Below, piece after piece: positions 16,165 to 25,931 of a stretch of 64,000 bases of DNA. This DNA is from Culturomica massiliensis. Lineage in GTDB: Bacteria; Bacteroidota; Bacteroidia; Bacteroidales; Marinifilaceae. Made by a program: the position numbers and the translations under genes. Where the stretch lies: NCBI RefSeq assembly GCF_900091655.1, contig NZ_LT594621.1:3563052-3627051 (forward strand), in the 5' to 3' direction. Under the pieces are notes generated by a model, which worked only from the letters and a program-made list of their open reading frames with translations, had not been told where the DNA came from and searched no databases. How positions within the stretch are numbered: the first letter of the stretch is position 1; each line of letters opens with the position of its first letter.

Positions 16165-18102
16165 TTATTTTTTCTTGTGAATATAACGGGCAAATACTTC
16201 CATGGCTTCGTATTCTGCCATACCTAATTTATTGTATATATTTGCCGTATTGCGATTGCGGTCCTCTGCTCTTTGCCAGAATTCCCGTGGGTCGTCTCCG
16301 GGGAATGCTGGACCGTTATTTTGTGAGCCGTGCTTGTAAATGGATTTCCGTTTGATGGAAAGTTCCGACGGACTGATGGGTACTGCCATATCTACTTTTT
16401 CGATTTCCCATTCCATCCAGGCTCCGCGATACCACCAGGTGTAACAGTCTTTAAACCATTCATCGTTGCATACAACATCGTAAGCCCGTAAAATGGCATC
16501 CAGGCAAACGCCATGTGTTCCGTGTGGGTCGGCTAAGTCTCCGGCTGCGTATATCTGATGTGGTTTTACTTCACGTAATAATTTGACAATAATATCGACA
16601 TCTGCTTGTCCTAACGGATTCTTTTTTACAGAACCGGTTTCATAAAACGGTAAATTTAAGAAATGTACATGATTCTCGGGAATACCCAGGTAACGGTCTG
16701 CTCCACGGGCCTCTGCACGGCGAAGAGCTCCTTTAAAGGGAAGGAGTTCTGCCGGTTCGTCATCTTCCGGCTTCCGGTTGGCAATAATCTGTTTTACTTT
16801 TTCAAAAGCAGCATCCATGGTTTTTGTATCTCCGCCGACCAAACGGGTGAACGATGCCGCAATATCCATTTGCTGATAGATATAATCATCCAAAACGGCA
16901 ATATTTCCGGATGTTTCATAAGCTACATGTACATCATGGCCTTGCTCTACCAGACGGGCAAAGGTACCTCCCATGGAAATAACGTCATCGTCCGGATGCG
17001 GACTGAAAATCAACACCCGTTTCGGATATGGATTTGCCCTTTCCGGACGGGTAGAGTCATCTGCATTCGGTTTTCCTCCCGGCCATCCGGTAATTGTATG
17101 TTGCAGGTCATTGAAAACTTGGATATTTACTTTATTGGCAGAACCGAAAGTTTTGATCAGATCGCTCATGCCGTAGTCCATATAGTCCTTGTTTTCAATT
17201 TTCAGGATGGGCTTATTGACTTTCTGACACAACCAGATAACAGCTTTGCGGATCAGTTTATCGTTCCACTCTACTTTGCTTACCAACCAGGGATGATTGG
17301 CTCTCGTCAATTCTTCTGCGGCTTTGTCGTCGATAAAAAATTGTACGTTCGGGTGGGTTTGCAGGAATGTGGCAGGAACCTTGTCACTGATACTGCCTTC
17401 TACTGTTTCTTGTATAATAGATGCTTTTTTCTCTCCCCATGCCAGTAAAACAATTCTTTTGGCTTTCATAATGATACCGACTCCCATAGTGATTGCCCGG
17501 GTCGGAACTTTATCTTTACCTCCGAAATCTCCGGCTGCATCATTAATGGTGATGTCGTTCAAATATACCATCCGGGTTTTGGACGTCAGTAAGGAACCCG
17601 GTTCGTTAAAGCCGATATGTCCTGTACGGCCGATTCCTAATACCTGAATATCTATACCTCCTGCTTCATCAATCTGCTTGTCGTATTCTTTACAGAATCC
17701 TTCAACCTTATCCGATTTAAGAGTACCATCCGGAATGTGAATATTTTTCGGATCGATGTCGATGTGATCAAATAAATGATGGTGCATGAAATAATGGTAG
17801 CTCTGTTGTGATTCTTTCGCCATCGGATAATATTCATCCAGATTGAAAGTGATTACATTTTTAAAAGACAAACCTTCTTCTTTATGCATCCGGATCAGTT
17901 CATCATATAGTTTGATGGGAGATGAGCCTGTAGCTAAACCTAATACACACTTTTCACTTTTTGCAGCCTTCTTGCGAATCAGTTCTGCAATCTCTTTAGC
18001 AACAGCCTTAACAGCAGTTGCCGGAGCTTCGTATATTTGTACAGGTATTTTTTCAAACCTGTCAGCCCCTTCGCCTTTGGCGATATAAGTTGTCATTAAC
18101 AT
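16165..18102 (-). CDS. NagB-like deaminase fused to a PIG-L/LmbE deacetylase domain
   Basis: The protein has about 645 residues from the ATG at 18102 (ATG at 18096 is possible; a TTG at 18123 is less likely). The N-terminal half is a glucosamine-6-phosphate deaminase/isomerase fold with LGLATGSSP (near 55) and GIGRTGHIGFNEP. The C-terminal half is a PIG-L/LmbE Zn-dependent deacetylase with FSPHPDDDVISMGGT (near 365). The fusion would couple N-deacetylation and deamination of an amino sugar. Fusions of this kind are known in Bacteroidota. The ROK regulator sits immediately upstream (59 bp). Confidence 0.88.
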   Translation of the reverse strand: MLMTTYIAKGEGADRFEKIPVQIYEAPATAVKAVAKEIAELIRKKAAKSEKCVLGLATGSSPIKLYDELIRMHKEEGLSFKNVITFNLDEYYPMAKESQQSYHYFMHHHLFDHIDIDPKNIHIPDGTLKSDKVEGFCKEYDKQIDEAGGIDIQVLGIGRTGHIGFNEPGSLLTSKTRMVYLNDITINDAAGDFGGKDKVPTRAITMGVGIIMKAKRIVLLAWGEKKASIIQETVEGSISDKVPATFLQTHPNVQFFIDDKAAEELTRANHPWLVSKVEWNDKLIRKAVIWLCQKVNKPILKIENKDYMDYGMSDLIKTFGSANKVNIQVFNDLQHTITGWPGGKPNADDSTRPERANPYPKRVLIFSPHPDDDVISMGGTFARLVEQGHDVHVAYETSGNIAVLDDYIYQQMDIAASFTRLVGGDTKTMDAAFEKVKQIIANRKPEDDEPAELLPFKGALRRAEARGADRYLGIPENHVHFLNLPFYETGSVKKNPLGQADVDIIVKLLREVKPHQIYAAGDLADPHGTHGVCLDAILRAYDVVCNDEWFKDCYTWWYRGAWMEWEIEKVDMAVPISPSELSIKRKSIYKHGSQNNGPAFPGDDPREFWQRAEDRNRNTANIYNKLGMAEYEAMEVFARYIHKKK

Positions 18103-18161
18103 AGCGTATATATTTTTTATCAATTAATTTCAAAACGTTTACGGAAACCAAACAATCCCGG

Positions 18162-19397
18162 TTAGTATAAGGAAAAGTTGCTTTCAGAATCGTAATATAA
18201 ATTTTTCATAACGACCATCAAAGTTCCCATAATGGTGGAATGAGAATTTAAGTCACTCAATTTTATTTCACATTGATTTTTTAAGCGGGTAAGTGTATAT
18301 TTGTTGAGAATTTGCTGTATAGGAGCGATGATAAGGTCGCCGGAATCGGCAATTTCACCTCCGATAACCAATACCTGCGGATTAAATAAATGGATTAATG
18401 TGGAAATACCTTCCCCGATTTTTTCACCGGCTTTTTGTAAAAGATCGATTGCAAAAATATCATCTTGTTTCGCCGCTTTTATGATTATACTTAACGTAAT
18501 TTCATTATCTCCTGCCAGGGTTTGGACAGAGGTTTTTACTCCTTTTTTAATTGCTTCATTGGCACTTTTTACAATAGCCCGCCCTGAAGCGACGGTTTCC
18601 AGACAACCGGCTTTACCGCAATAGCACTGTCCGTTAAGCCCGGAAATCCGGATATGTCCGAATTCTCCGGCCATACCTTTATAACCGGTATAGGGCTGTG
18701 AGTTGAGAATCATTCCCAAACCGATACATTCGTTTACGCTGATACATAAAGCATCCGGAATGCCTTTGGCAACACCAAATGTGTGCTCTGCCAATGCCAT
18801 TGTCTTAGAGTCATTGTCGATAAATACCGGCATACCTAACATTTTTTCAAGCACTTTCTTTATGTTCGTATCTTCGTAAACAAAGTAAGTGAAAGCATTT
18901 CCATCACTATCAATAAGTCCGGGAATAGCGAATCCTGCTACCTTTATCTTGTTGTAAGGAATATTTAATTCGCTTAAAGTTAAATATATCTTGTCTTTGA
19001 TATATTGAAGATTTTCTTCATTTGTTCTACCTTCTTCCAAAATAGAATGGTATACTTTGATTTCTCCGATAATTTCTTTGCGTAAATTAAAGATCGCTAT
19101 TTTCAAATGTTCCCGTCCTACATCGACTCCCATAATGTATGCCGCATCCGGATTTAAGGAAAATATATGGGGTCTTTTTCCTCCGATAGACATGCCTTGC
19201 CCCCTGTCTGTGACCCAGCCTTCCTCGATTAACTCTTCGATAATCCTACTGATTGTAGGAGTGGTCATATTCGTTAATCTGCATATTTCAGGTTTAGATA
19301 ATTCGCCCATTTTATAAAGGAAACCAATGATATCCTTTTTTTGTTGGTATCTTTTTTCTTTTAAACCTGGTAACGAGTTTTTGTTAGTTAGTTGCAT
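18162..19397 (-). CDS. ROK-family transcriptional regulator (NagC/XylR-like)
   Basis: The 411-residue protein has an N-terminal winged helix-turn-helix (about 20-68, KPEICRLTNMTTPTISRIIEELI) and a ROK sugar-kinase-like domain (from about 85, VDVGREHLKIAI) with the zinc motif CYCGKAGCLE. ROK regulators of this build sense sugars or sugar phosphates. It is probably co-transcribed with the NagB/LmbE fusion and likely controls amino-sugar use. Confidence 0.88.
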   Translation of the reverse strand: MQLTNKNSLPGLKEKRYQQKKDIIGFLYKMGELSKPEICRLTNMTTPTISRIIEELIEEGWVTDRGQGMSIGGKRPHIFSLNPDAAYIMGVDVGREHLKIAIFNLRKEIIGEIKVYHSILEEGRTNEENLQYIKDKIYLTLSELNIPYNKIKVAGFAIPGLIDSDGNAFTYFVYEDTNIKKVLEKMLGMPVFIDNDSKTMALAEHTFGVAKGIPDALCISVNECIGLGMILNSQPYTGYKGMAGEFGHIRISGLNGQCYCGKAGCLETVASGRAIVKSANEAIKKGVKTSVQTLAGDNEITLSIIIKAAKQDDIFAIDLLQKAGEKIGEGISTLIHLFNPQVLVIGGEIADSGDLIIAPIQQILNKYTLTRLKNQCEIKLSDLNSHSTIMGTLMVVMKNLYYDSESNFSLY

Positions 19398-19545
19398 TTC
19401 TGTTTATTTTCCAAATTTCCATTACAAAAGTAAAAAAACTTAATAAAAAAATTATTAAAGAGGATAAATATTTTACAATCGTTTTAAAATTTATTGCTAC
19501 ATGTTCTTTGTTGTCTGATAGATAGAGGGTTGTATGGAATGTAAA

Positions 19546-19572
19546 AAACCGTCTGATAAAGTCAGACGGTTT
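19546..19572 (-). terminator. Terminator of cassette A
   Basis: An 11-bp perfect stem (19546-19556 with 19562-19572) is followed on the minus strand by six Ts. It lies after the PorV gene of cassette A and is unrelated in sequence to the terminator after PorV in cassette D. Confidence 0.85.
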
Positions 19573-19597
19573 CTTTTATTACAGGATATCTATTCGT

Positions 19598-20539
19598 TTA
19601 AAAGCTCCATCCGGCAGAGAGACAGAACGTTCCCTTCACCGGCGAATCACTGCCTGCCAGCCAGTAAGCAAAGTTCACTTCTGCTCCGCGGTACATCAGA
19701 CCGCAACCCAGAGTGGCGTAACTGGGCCCTGTCTTCTTATCGTCCCCGATGTGATAACCCCCGCGCACCGCTATCAGATCGTTGTAAAGGTATTCGGCCC
19801 CAAGACCAACATTCACGCCGCTGTAATCGGAAGGCATCAGACGGTAAGCCAGCTCCGCATGACCCGTCAGACGGTGCCGGTCAGAAAAGGTATGCCAGTA
19901 AGCCCCGCCCGCTTTCAGGCTGGCCGGAAGCTCATAGCTGTCGTAACCGTAATCGATCTTTGAACCCAGGTTCGTTACGGAAAGGCCCGCATTCCACGAC
20001 GGCGCATGATACATCGCACCCAGATCCGCTGCAAAGGCAGAACCCTTCTTCGCTCCGGAGAAGTCCCCCAGATCCGAACTGATGTAATGAAGCACGGCCG
20101 AAACAGACCAACGGTCACAAAGCCGGTAAGCATAACCCAGGTCTATCGAAAATTCTTTCGGGGTAAAGCTCCCCGAAGTATTGCCCTCACCGTCCGTTAC
20201 GACGATATCGCCGTGCGTAAAATAACGGAACCCGGCCAAAAGACCGCTTTTGTTCCCCAGACGGTAATATCCCGAAAGGGTATGCAGATTACTGCCGTCT
20301 GTCAGCTCCCGCTGCCACGGCAGATACGAATAAGCCACAGCCCCCTTCGAATCCCCGAAAACCGTAGCCGAAGGATTGAGATACAAAGAAAAAGCATTGC
20401 TTCCGAGAGCTACACCACCGTCTCCCATACCCGCAGAACGGACATCGGGATTGATATTCAGAAATGAGGCGCTCTGGCCCTGTGCCCCAAAGAAAGAGCA
20501 CAAAAGCAGGGCCAATAATATATTTGTTCTTTTCATCAT
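19598..20539 (-). CDS. PorV/PorQ-family outer-membrane protein, cassette A
   Basis: The 313-residue protein has a signal peptide (about 1-22) and mature start ASFLNINPDVRSAGMGDGGVAL, a signature of the PorV/PorQ family of FadL-like barrels; it ends in a barrel-type aromatic residue (SAGWSF). In T9SS, PorV binds the C-terminal domain of cargo and shuttles it to the attachment machinery. Its ATG overlaps the stop of the S8 protease gene (TAATG), so the two are translationally coupled. This suggests a shuttle dedicated to that protease. T87 and S273 differ from cassette D (A87, G273). Confidence 0.82.
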   Translation of the reverse strand: MMKRTNILLALLLCSFFGAQGQSASFLNINPDVRSAGMGDGGVALGSNAFSLYLNPSATVFGDSKGAVAYSYLPWQRELTDGSNLHTLSGYYRLGNKSGLLAGFRYFTHGDIVVTDGEGNTSGSFTPKEFSIDLGYAYRLCDRWSVSAVLHYISSDLGDFSGAKKGSAFAADLGAMYHAPSWNAGLSVTNLGSKIDYGYDSYELPASLKAGGAYWHTFSDRHRLTGHAELAYRLMPSDYSGVNVGLGAEYLYNDLIAVRGGYHIGDDKKTGPSYATLGCGLMYRGAEVNFAYWLAGSDSPVKGTFCLSAGWSF

Positions 20540-23280
20540 TACAGTTTCACTATGTTATTCTTGTATTCTTTACCGTTGTATTTCACTACCACCACATAAC
20601 TGCCCCCCGGTAATCTGCTCAGATCCACCTGTGCCGGACCGAACGGAGAGATCGTCTCTGCCGATTCCCATACCTGTGTCCCTCCTGTATTGTAAAGGGT
20701 AACGCCGATCTTCCCCTGTACCTCTTTGCCCATGCGGATATTCATCCTGTCCTTTACCGGATTGGGATAAAGGTCGACAGGCACGCGGTTGTCCCTCGAC
20801 ATCACTACAAATTCGCGGCTGCATGTCTTTCCGAAATAATCGCCGGCAGTAACCGTGACTGTGGCCATCCCGTTTTTGAGGGAAGTAATGGTCAGCTGCC
20901 CGTTCTCTACGTCCGTTCTTATAAGTCCGGTGACGGAACTGGTGATATCGTAACTGAGGGCTTCCCCGTCTGCATCCGTAAAGTAGTCCTCCAGGGGGAT
21001 AACCTGCTTTTCCCCGTTGCGCTCAAAGTACATGTTTTCCCAGGATGCCTGGGTGATAACGGGGGCGTTGTTTTTCTCTATGGCGAACGGGATGCCGACA
21101 ACCGTTGCAGCTCCGGCTTCATCCGTGACGGTCAGTACGGCCGTACCGCTGTATGCTTCCCCTGCCGAAACTTCCGGGGCTTTGATGGTAACGACAACCG
21201 CATTGCCTTCCAGGGCAGCCGAAACGCCTTTCATATCGTTCAGGGTGAATGTATACCCCTGTCCTTCCGGCTCTGTCACGTCGAAGTATTCCTTCCTTGT
21301 CTGATAGGCTTTAAGCAGGATGTCCCCTGAATTCCTGCGCGTTACAACCGGGGGTTGGTTGCTCAGAGTTTCACCGCTTTCGAAGGCGGCAGACGAACGG
21401 TTTCCGAACATGTCGACGCCAACGACCGCGATATAGTAAACGGTTTTTGGGGTCAGATTGCTGAGCGTGGCAGCCACGCCTTCTCCGGCAGCCTTGTTTC
21501 CGACATCCACCCTCCCGGTTACGTCAAGGGTACTGAGGTCCGTGTTCCCGAACGGCTGTGTGCTCAGGTAAATGTCATAGTGGTCAGCCGTCCCGTTGTC
21601 CTGGTCGGCCGTAACACTCCAGGCAAGCTCTGCAGAATTTGATTTCCAGACAACCTGCAGGTCATTCACCGGTTCGGGAGCAATCCCAGCATCGGTCTGT
21701 ACGGCGCGGGCGGCATCAATGTAGCCGACGCCGAGCTTTCCGGCGAACTCCGGATTGTGGGCATCAATATCCCTTGCCGTATTGAGGATGCGCTTGCGCA
21801 GGTCCTCCGGGGTAAAGCCGGGATGTCCCACGCCGTATTCGGAAACGATCAGCGCCGCAACCCCGGAGACATGGGGACAGGCCATGGAGGTGCCCTGCAT
21901 GTATCCGTAGTTGTTGTCGGGCAGGGTGCTCAGGATGGCACAGTTGTCGTTGTATTTGCCGCCGTAGCGGAAACTTCCTCCGGGAGCGGTTATATCAACC
22001 CAGTCTGCATAATTGGAATAATAGGCCTTTTTGAAATCCGGAGCCATGGAGGCTACTGAAAGGACTTTATCATACTGGGCGGGATATTCGAGGTAGTCCC
22101 GGTTGCTGTTGCCGGCAGAGAAGATCACGATACCGCCCTTCATGGGGCCGGTCTGTATACCTGTTTCATCTATTCCCGCATAAGTGATAAAATAATCGAT
22201 GGCTTCTTTGGTAGCCCTGGGGAAGGTCGGGGTAACCCCTTCGTCAAATGTATAGGACCAGCTGTTCTGGCTGATGACGGCCCCGTTGTTGGCTCCGTAA
22301 ACAATGGCAGAGGGAATTTGCTGGGTGCCGTCGTCCTTGTTTGGGTCCTGTGCATTGGGGGCGAAAATCTGGCAGCTCATGACACGTACTCCGTCGTTGT
22401 TCCCGCTTCCTCCTGCAACGCCGCACACGCCGATGCCGTTGTTATTGACGGCGGCAATCGTTCCCGCAACGTGGGTACCGTGTGCGTGAGCCACGATGTT
22501 CGGGCTGTCGTGTACGAAGTTCCATCCGTATACATCCCCGTCATAGCCGTTGTTATCGTTGTCGTCCAGGCCTTCCTGCTCGTCTTCGTTTCTCCATACG
22601 TTGTCCCGGAGGTCTTCGTGGTTGATATCGATTCCCCCGTCAACGACGGCGACGATCACTTCGCGGGAACCGGCGGTGACGTCCCAGGCCCTTTGCAGGT
22701 TGATGTCAGCCCCCTCTACGGAGTACTGGATGCTTCCGTTGTTGTTGTAATGCCATTGTTTTGACAGAAGGGGGTCGTTGAAGGTACCCGTGGCAGCCGG
22801 TTTTGCAAGCGCTGCGGCATCAGCGGGGACAATGCGGTCGCCGCCTGTGCGGACGGCCCGGCGGACAGGTTCTATGATGTCGATGCCCGCTACGGATGAA
22901 AGACCGGCGGCGGCCCTTGTCAGGGGAACATCCTGATTGAAGCGGATGTCATACCACAGGTCGAGTCCGGCGGCGTGCTGCCGGGCTTCGAACTTTCCGG
23001 CTGGCGGGAATACCCTCTTGATCTGTGAGGCCCCGAGTTCGGCGGCGATGCGGTCGATTTCGGAAATCCCCATCTGTGCCGTCCCGGCGGCAGAAGAAAG
23101 GCGTACTTTTTCAGAACTTCCGGATTGCAGTTTTATCCGGATGACACCGGGAAGGAAGTTTGTCCGGCTTTCCCGGGTCCACCCGGGTTGCTCCTTGCTT
23201 TTATCCTCGTTTCCGAGTTTATCATCCTGACAGCCCAGAAAAAGAAGGCCGAGCAGGAGAAAGAATAGTTTATGGTTCAT
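20539..23280 (-). CDS. S8 subtilisin-like protease with T9SS type A C-terminal domain, cassette A
   Basis: The 913-residue protein has an N-terminal signal with a lipobox-like LLFLGC (C17), a propeptide-like region (about 45-140, with FPPAGKFEAR), and an S8 domain with Asp D214 (VVDGGIDINHEDL), His H270 (HGTHVAG), Asn N391 and Ser S465 (GTSMACPHVSG), so all catalytic residues are present. A fibronectin-III-like domain follows (about 535-640), then cadherin-like repeats, then the sorting domain from LYPNPVKD (about 837) to KNNIVKL. It is probably secreted by T9SS and digests proteins at the cell surface. It is clearly GC-richer than the susCD genes around it. Confidence 0.93.
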   Translation of the reverse strand: MNHKLFFLLLGLLFLGCQDDKLGNEDKSKEQPGWTRESRTNFLPGVIRIKLQSGSSEKVRLSSAAGTAQMGISEIDRIAAELGASQIKRVFPPAGKFEARQHAAGLDLWYDIRFNQDVPLTRAAAGLSSVAGIDIIEPVRRAVRTGGDRIVPADAAALAKPAATGTFNDPLLSKQWHYNNNGSIQYSVEGADINLQRAWDVTAGSREVIVAVVDGGIDINHEDLRDNVWRNEDEQEGLDDNDNNGYDGDVYGWNFVHDSPNIVAHAHGTHVAGTIAAVNNNGIGVCGVAGGSGNNDGVRVMSCQIFAPNAQDPNKDDGTQQIPSAIVYGANNGAVISQNSWSYTFDEGVTPTFPRATKEAIDYFITYAGIDETGIQTGPMKGGIVIFSAGNSNRDYLEYPAQYDKVLSVASMAPDFKKAYYSNYADWVDITAPGGSFRYGGKYNDNCAILSTLPDNNYGYMQGTSMACPHVSGVAALIVSEYGVGHPGFTPEDLRKRILNTARDIDAHNPEFAGKLGVGYIDAARAVQTDAGIAPEPVNDLQVVWKSNSAELAWSVTADQDNGTADHYDIYLSTQPFGNTDLSTLDVTGRVDVGNKAAGEGVAATLSNLTPKTVYYIAVVGVDMFGNRSSAAFESGETLSNQPPVVTRRNSGDILLKAYQTRKEYFDVTEPEGQGYTFTLNDMKGVSAALEGNAVVVTIKAPEVSAGEAYSGTAVLTVTDEAGAATVVGIPFAIEKNNAPVITQASWENMYFERNGEKQVIPLEDYFTDADGEALSYDITSSVTGLIRTDVENGQLTITSLKNGMATVTVTAGDYFGKTCSREFVVMSRDNRVPVDLYPNPVKDRMNIRMGKEVQGKIGVTLYNTGGTQVWESAETISPFGPAQVDLSRLPGGSYVVVVKYNGKEYKNNIVKL

Positions 23281-23318
23281 TGTATGGGGTAGATTAAATT
23301 AGCTATAAATATATGCTT

Positions 23319-23511
23319 TTATTTTATTTCATCATAATAAGTAAAGACTTTTATCAGGTCTTCCGGTTTCATTTTCAGCTTATTGTCTTTGAAATACTTT
23401 CCGATAAGATTCGCTTTGTCGCCGAAAACGGATAAGAATTCTTTTTTAGAGCGGGGCAATACCGATGCTTCCTGCTCATCCAGTTGATAATACAAAACTT
23501 CTTGTGCTGGA
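23319..23511 (-). pseudogene. 3' remnant of the small secreted protein gene, cassette A
   Basis: About 64 codons match the 3' end of the intact gene at 48085-48780 almost perfectly, ending at the same stop. The stub has lost one A near its start (CACAAGAAG against CACAAAGAAG in the intact copy), which shifts the frame, and everything upstream is missing. The break point is also the inner end of the large inverted repeat. Confidence 0.85.
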
Positions 23512-23530
23512 TTTTTGATAGAAAAGAGAC

Positions 23531-23564
23531 AAAGAGGGTGCCCTGTGAATGAGACACCCTCTTT
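23531..23564 (-). terminator. Hairpin after the lipoprotein gene of cassette A
   Basis: A 10-bp stem (AAAGAGGGTG with its complement) with a loop of about 14 nt is followed on the minus strand by a T-rich stretch. It lies between the lipoprotein and the protease part. Equivalent hairpins of unrelated sequence occupy the same place in the other cassettes. Confidence 0.65.
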
Positions 23565-23582
23565 AAAATTAAGTAGAACGGA

Positions 23583-24422
23583 TTATTCTTGTTTTACAAT
23601 ATTTGATTTGTATCTTCCGAAATAACCTCCGCCACTCCATGTATATGCGGTCCATCCAGCAATAGAAATACCACGGAAAGTACATTGTCCGATAATATCC
23701 TTATCCTTAACAGTTTGTCCGTCAAAATAATCCATTGTAATGTCTCCGTACGAACTGTGTACGTATATCACCTGATCAGGATCAATAATAATCTGTCCTT
23801 CTTCTAAATCAACGGTCGCATTTATAGTCTTACCTCCAGCCCATACATTGTAAATTGTAATTTTGTTATCTGAAACTTTTGTTATTTCGACCAGATAAGT
23901 ATCATCATCAGTTGTTTCTCCTGTTGAATAATCATAATCGGTCCAAACCCAAACTCCTTCCAGCCAATCCATGGTAATTTCAAAGAATCTGCTTAAATTT
24001 ACAGTGGTTGTGGTAATTGTCGTACCGGCTTGAATCAGCGCTTCATCAGCATTCAGCTTGAGGGTTAATTTTACACCTTCGGGAGTCAGGTTGTCATAAT
24101 ATCCTTTTATTTTTATGACTCCTACAAATTCTCCGGCAGGAATGGTAACGTTCTTATTGATAAAATCATAATCCTGGCCTTCTACTGCTGTCGTATTGGC
24201 AGCATCGACAGTTACGCTGAAAGTGCGATCTGTATTACTTTTTTTGGCGACTCCTATTTTTATTTCAGTAATTCCGTCTTCGTTTTCCCGGATTATTTTG
24301 TTCTCCGTTTTATTCAAGAATGTAACGAAATCATTTCCTTTATATACGCCTGCTTCATGATCGTCACACCCCCATAAGCCAATACTTAAAAGAAAAATTA
24401 ATAATATATATAACTTTTTCAT
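23583..24422 (-). CDS. Calx-beta-like surface lipoprotein, cassette A
   Basis: The 279-residue predicted lipoprotein has lipobox LGLWGC. The N-terminal half is a Calx-beta-like Ig fold (ENEDGITEIKIGVAKKS, AVEGQDYDF, NVTIPAGEF); the C-terminal half (from FFEITMDWLEG) is a separate beta domain. It lies 24 bp after susD and is closest to the cassette D lipoprotein at 47193, whose N-terminal half is highly similar while the C-terminal half differs. Such lipoproteins next to SusCD usually bind the same ligand at the surface; the ligand is unknown. Confidence 0.82.
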   Translation of the reverse strand: MKKLYILLIFLLSIGLWGCDDHEAGVYKGNDFVTFLNKTENKIIRENEDGITEIKIGVAKKSNTDRTFSVTVDAANTTAVEGQDYDFINKNVTIPAGEFVGVIKIKGYYDNLTPEGVKLTLKLNADEALIQAGTTITTTTVNLSRFFEITMDWLEGVWVWTDYDYSTGETTDDDTYLVEITKVSDNKITIYNVWAGGKTINATVDLEEGQIIIDPDQVIYVHSSYGDITMDYFDGQTVKDKDIIGQCTFRGISIAGWTAYTWSGGGYFGRYKSNIVKQE

Positions 24423-24446
24423 AATGTGATTATTTTAAAGAAAATA

Positions 24447-25904
24447 TTAATATTTATTCTGCTCCATATTCTTATTGGCATCCATTTCACTTTGTGGAAT
24501 AGGCAATAAGAAATAAGGACTGTTAGCAGATAGATGCAGAAGAGAAGGTGCGACTCCACCACCGTTTGCCTCATCGCCTCTTTCATCCCGTACAATGTCC
24601 AGGCCCTTTCTTTTCAGTTCAAAGAAGCGGTCTCCTTCAAATGACAATTCCAGTCGTCTTTCTAAAGCTATTGCATTTTTCAGAGCTGTTCCCGTCTCGT
24701 TCGGGCTGGTGAAATTTACATAACGGTTACTTCTCAGATAGTTTAAGGTTTTTAATGCATTGGGATCGTCATTCAATTCTGTCAGGGCTTCTGCCAGAGT
24801 AAGATACATTTCTGAAGTGCGAATGGCTGTAATATCGACATTTCCGGCAGCTTCTCCGGGACGGCCGTTCCATTTCCAGACAGCAACGTAATTTTTACCC
24901 CCTGACGATACTCCGGTTAATGTCGTGATACGTACATCCGTGTTTTTTACCAGATCGACAAATGCTGCCGATGCGACATACTCTGCTTTATACGAAGTTT
25001 TGCTCTCGCCCTGTCCCCAGTTATTTCCCGGTATGACATCATCCGTGCTCAATACCGGATATCTCAAAAGTATTTCTGAAACATTGGTCATGGGAGAAGT
25101 CCATAATTTCTGGAACTGTTCGATGGTTGCAATATCCGATCCGTCTCCGGCGATAGCGGCTGCAGCATTATTGGCGGCCTCCTGATATTTTCCCATTGTT
25201 AAATATACTTTTGCCATAATCGCACAAAGTGATTTACGGTTAAGCCGGGTATTGTCTTTTTGATTGTACTCAGCCGTCATTAAAGTTTTGGCTTTTTCCA
25301 GATCTTTAACAATGTGATTGTCATACACATCCTTTACCGTATTACGGGAAGGTAAGGTCACATCAGCCAGGGTCTTGTAAGGAACTCCCAGGTCTGTTTC
25401 GGAAGCTGCCTTGTAGTCTTTTCCATACAGACGTACCAGTTGAAAGTGTAAAAAGGCACGCATGGCCAAGGCCTCGGCCAATATATTCTTGGCTTGTGCT
25501 TCATCTGCCGTCCCGGTGAACTTATTCGTTTCTCCTTCCAGGGTGTTGATGATTTTATTGGTTGCCATGATTCCATTATAGGCACCGCTCCACATGGCAG
25601 AGACACCGAAGGTAGTGGAATTGAAATTGAAGTTGAAAAACTCGTTGAACGATAAACGTCCAGCATAACAAAGCGTGAGATTGTCAGACATAATATCCGG
25701 CAGCAGAATATAATAGCTTCCCATTACATCCCGCATGCTTGCATACGGGTCTTTCATAAGCATATCATAGTCACTGATTGTTTCCAGTGAGTTTTTATCA
25801 TCTGTAGCATCATGCGGGGTTACATCCAGAAAACCACTGCAGGAAGTAAATGTAAGCAATACACTTAATCCTACTGATTTTAGAATTGTATTTATTGTTT
25901 TCAT
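24447..25904 (-). CDS. SusD/RagB-family lipoprotein, cassette A
   Basis: The protein has about 485 residues from the ATG at 25904 (25916 is the alternative). Lipobox FTSC is followed by GFLDVTPHDATDD, a typical SusD mature start. The TPR-like helical scaffold and late motifs (TSEMYLTLAEALTEL, ERRLELSFEGDRFFELKRKGLD) are standard. SusD forms the lid over the SusC channel and captures ligand. It follows susC by 27 bp. With a protease in the cassette, oligopeptides are the likely ligand, as in RagAB; that is inference. Confidence 0.93.
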   Translation of the reverse strand: MKTINTILKSVGLSVLLTFTSCSGFLDVTPHDATDDKNSLETISDYDMLMKDPYASMRDVMGSYYILLPDIMSDNLTLCYAGRLSFNEFFNFNFNSTTFGVSAMWSGAYNGIMATNKIINTLEGETNKFTGTADEAQAKNILAEALAMRAFLHFQLVRLYGKDYKAASETDLGVPYKTLADVTLPSRNTVKDVYDNHIVKDLEKAKTLMTAEYNQKDNTRLNRKSLCAIMAKVYLTMGKYQEAANNAAAAIAGDGSDIATIEQFQKLWTSPMTNVSEILLRYPVLSTDDVIPGNNWGQGESKTSYKAEYVASAAFVDLVKNTDVRITTLTGVSSGGKNYVAVWKWNGRPGEAAGNVDITAIRTSEMYLTLAEALTELNDDPNALKTLNYLRSNRYVNFTSPNETGTALKNAIALERRLELSFEGDRFFELKRKGLDIVRDERGDEANGGGVAPSLLHLSANSPYFLLPIPQSEMDANKNMEQNKY

Positions 25905-25931
25905 ATTTCTTGTCATTTCAAATTTAACATA

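Larger units (their letters stand above)
19596..23511 (-). repeat. Left arm of a ~3.9-kb near-identical inverted repeat
   Basis: This segment (PorV gene, S8 protease gene, 3' end of the small gene) matches 48587-52503 in opposite orientation. The S8 proteins differ at four residues (126, 153, 159, 314) and the PorV proteins at two (87, 273). The outer edge is a few bases past the PorV stop codon, the inner edge lies inside the small gene. No transposase or terminal repeats bound it. Confidence 0.9.

Noticed and set aside
22318..22764. Long open frames antisense to the S8 protease genes (also at 49335-49781)
   Set aside because: They are the opposite strand of conserved catalytic coding sequence in GC-rich genes; no signal, start context or family match.
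19596..23511. Large repeat as a composite transposon
   Set aside because: No transposase, terminal repeats or target duplication at its ends; the ends fall at gene-internal and stop-codon positions, which fits homologous exchange better.
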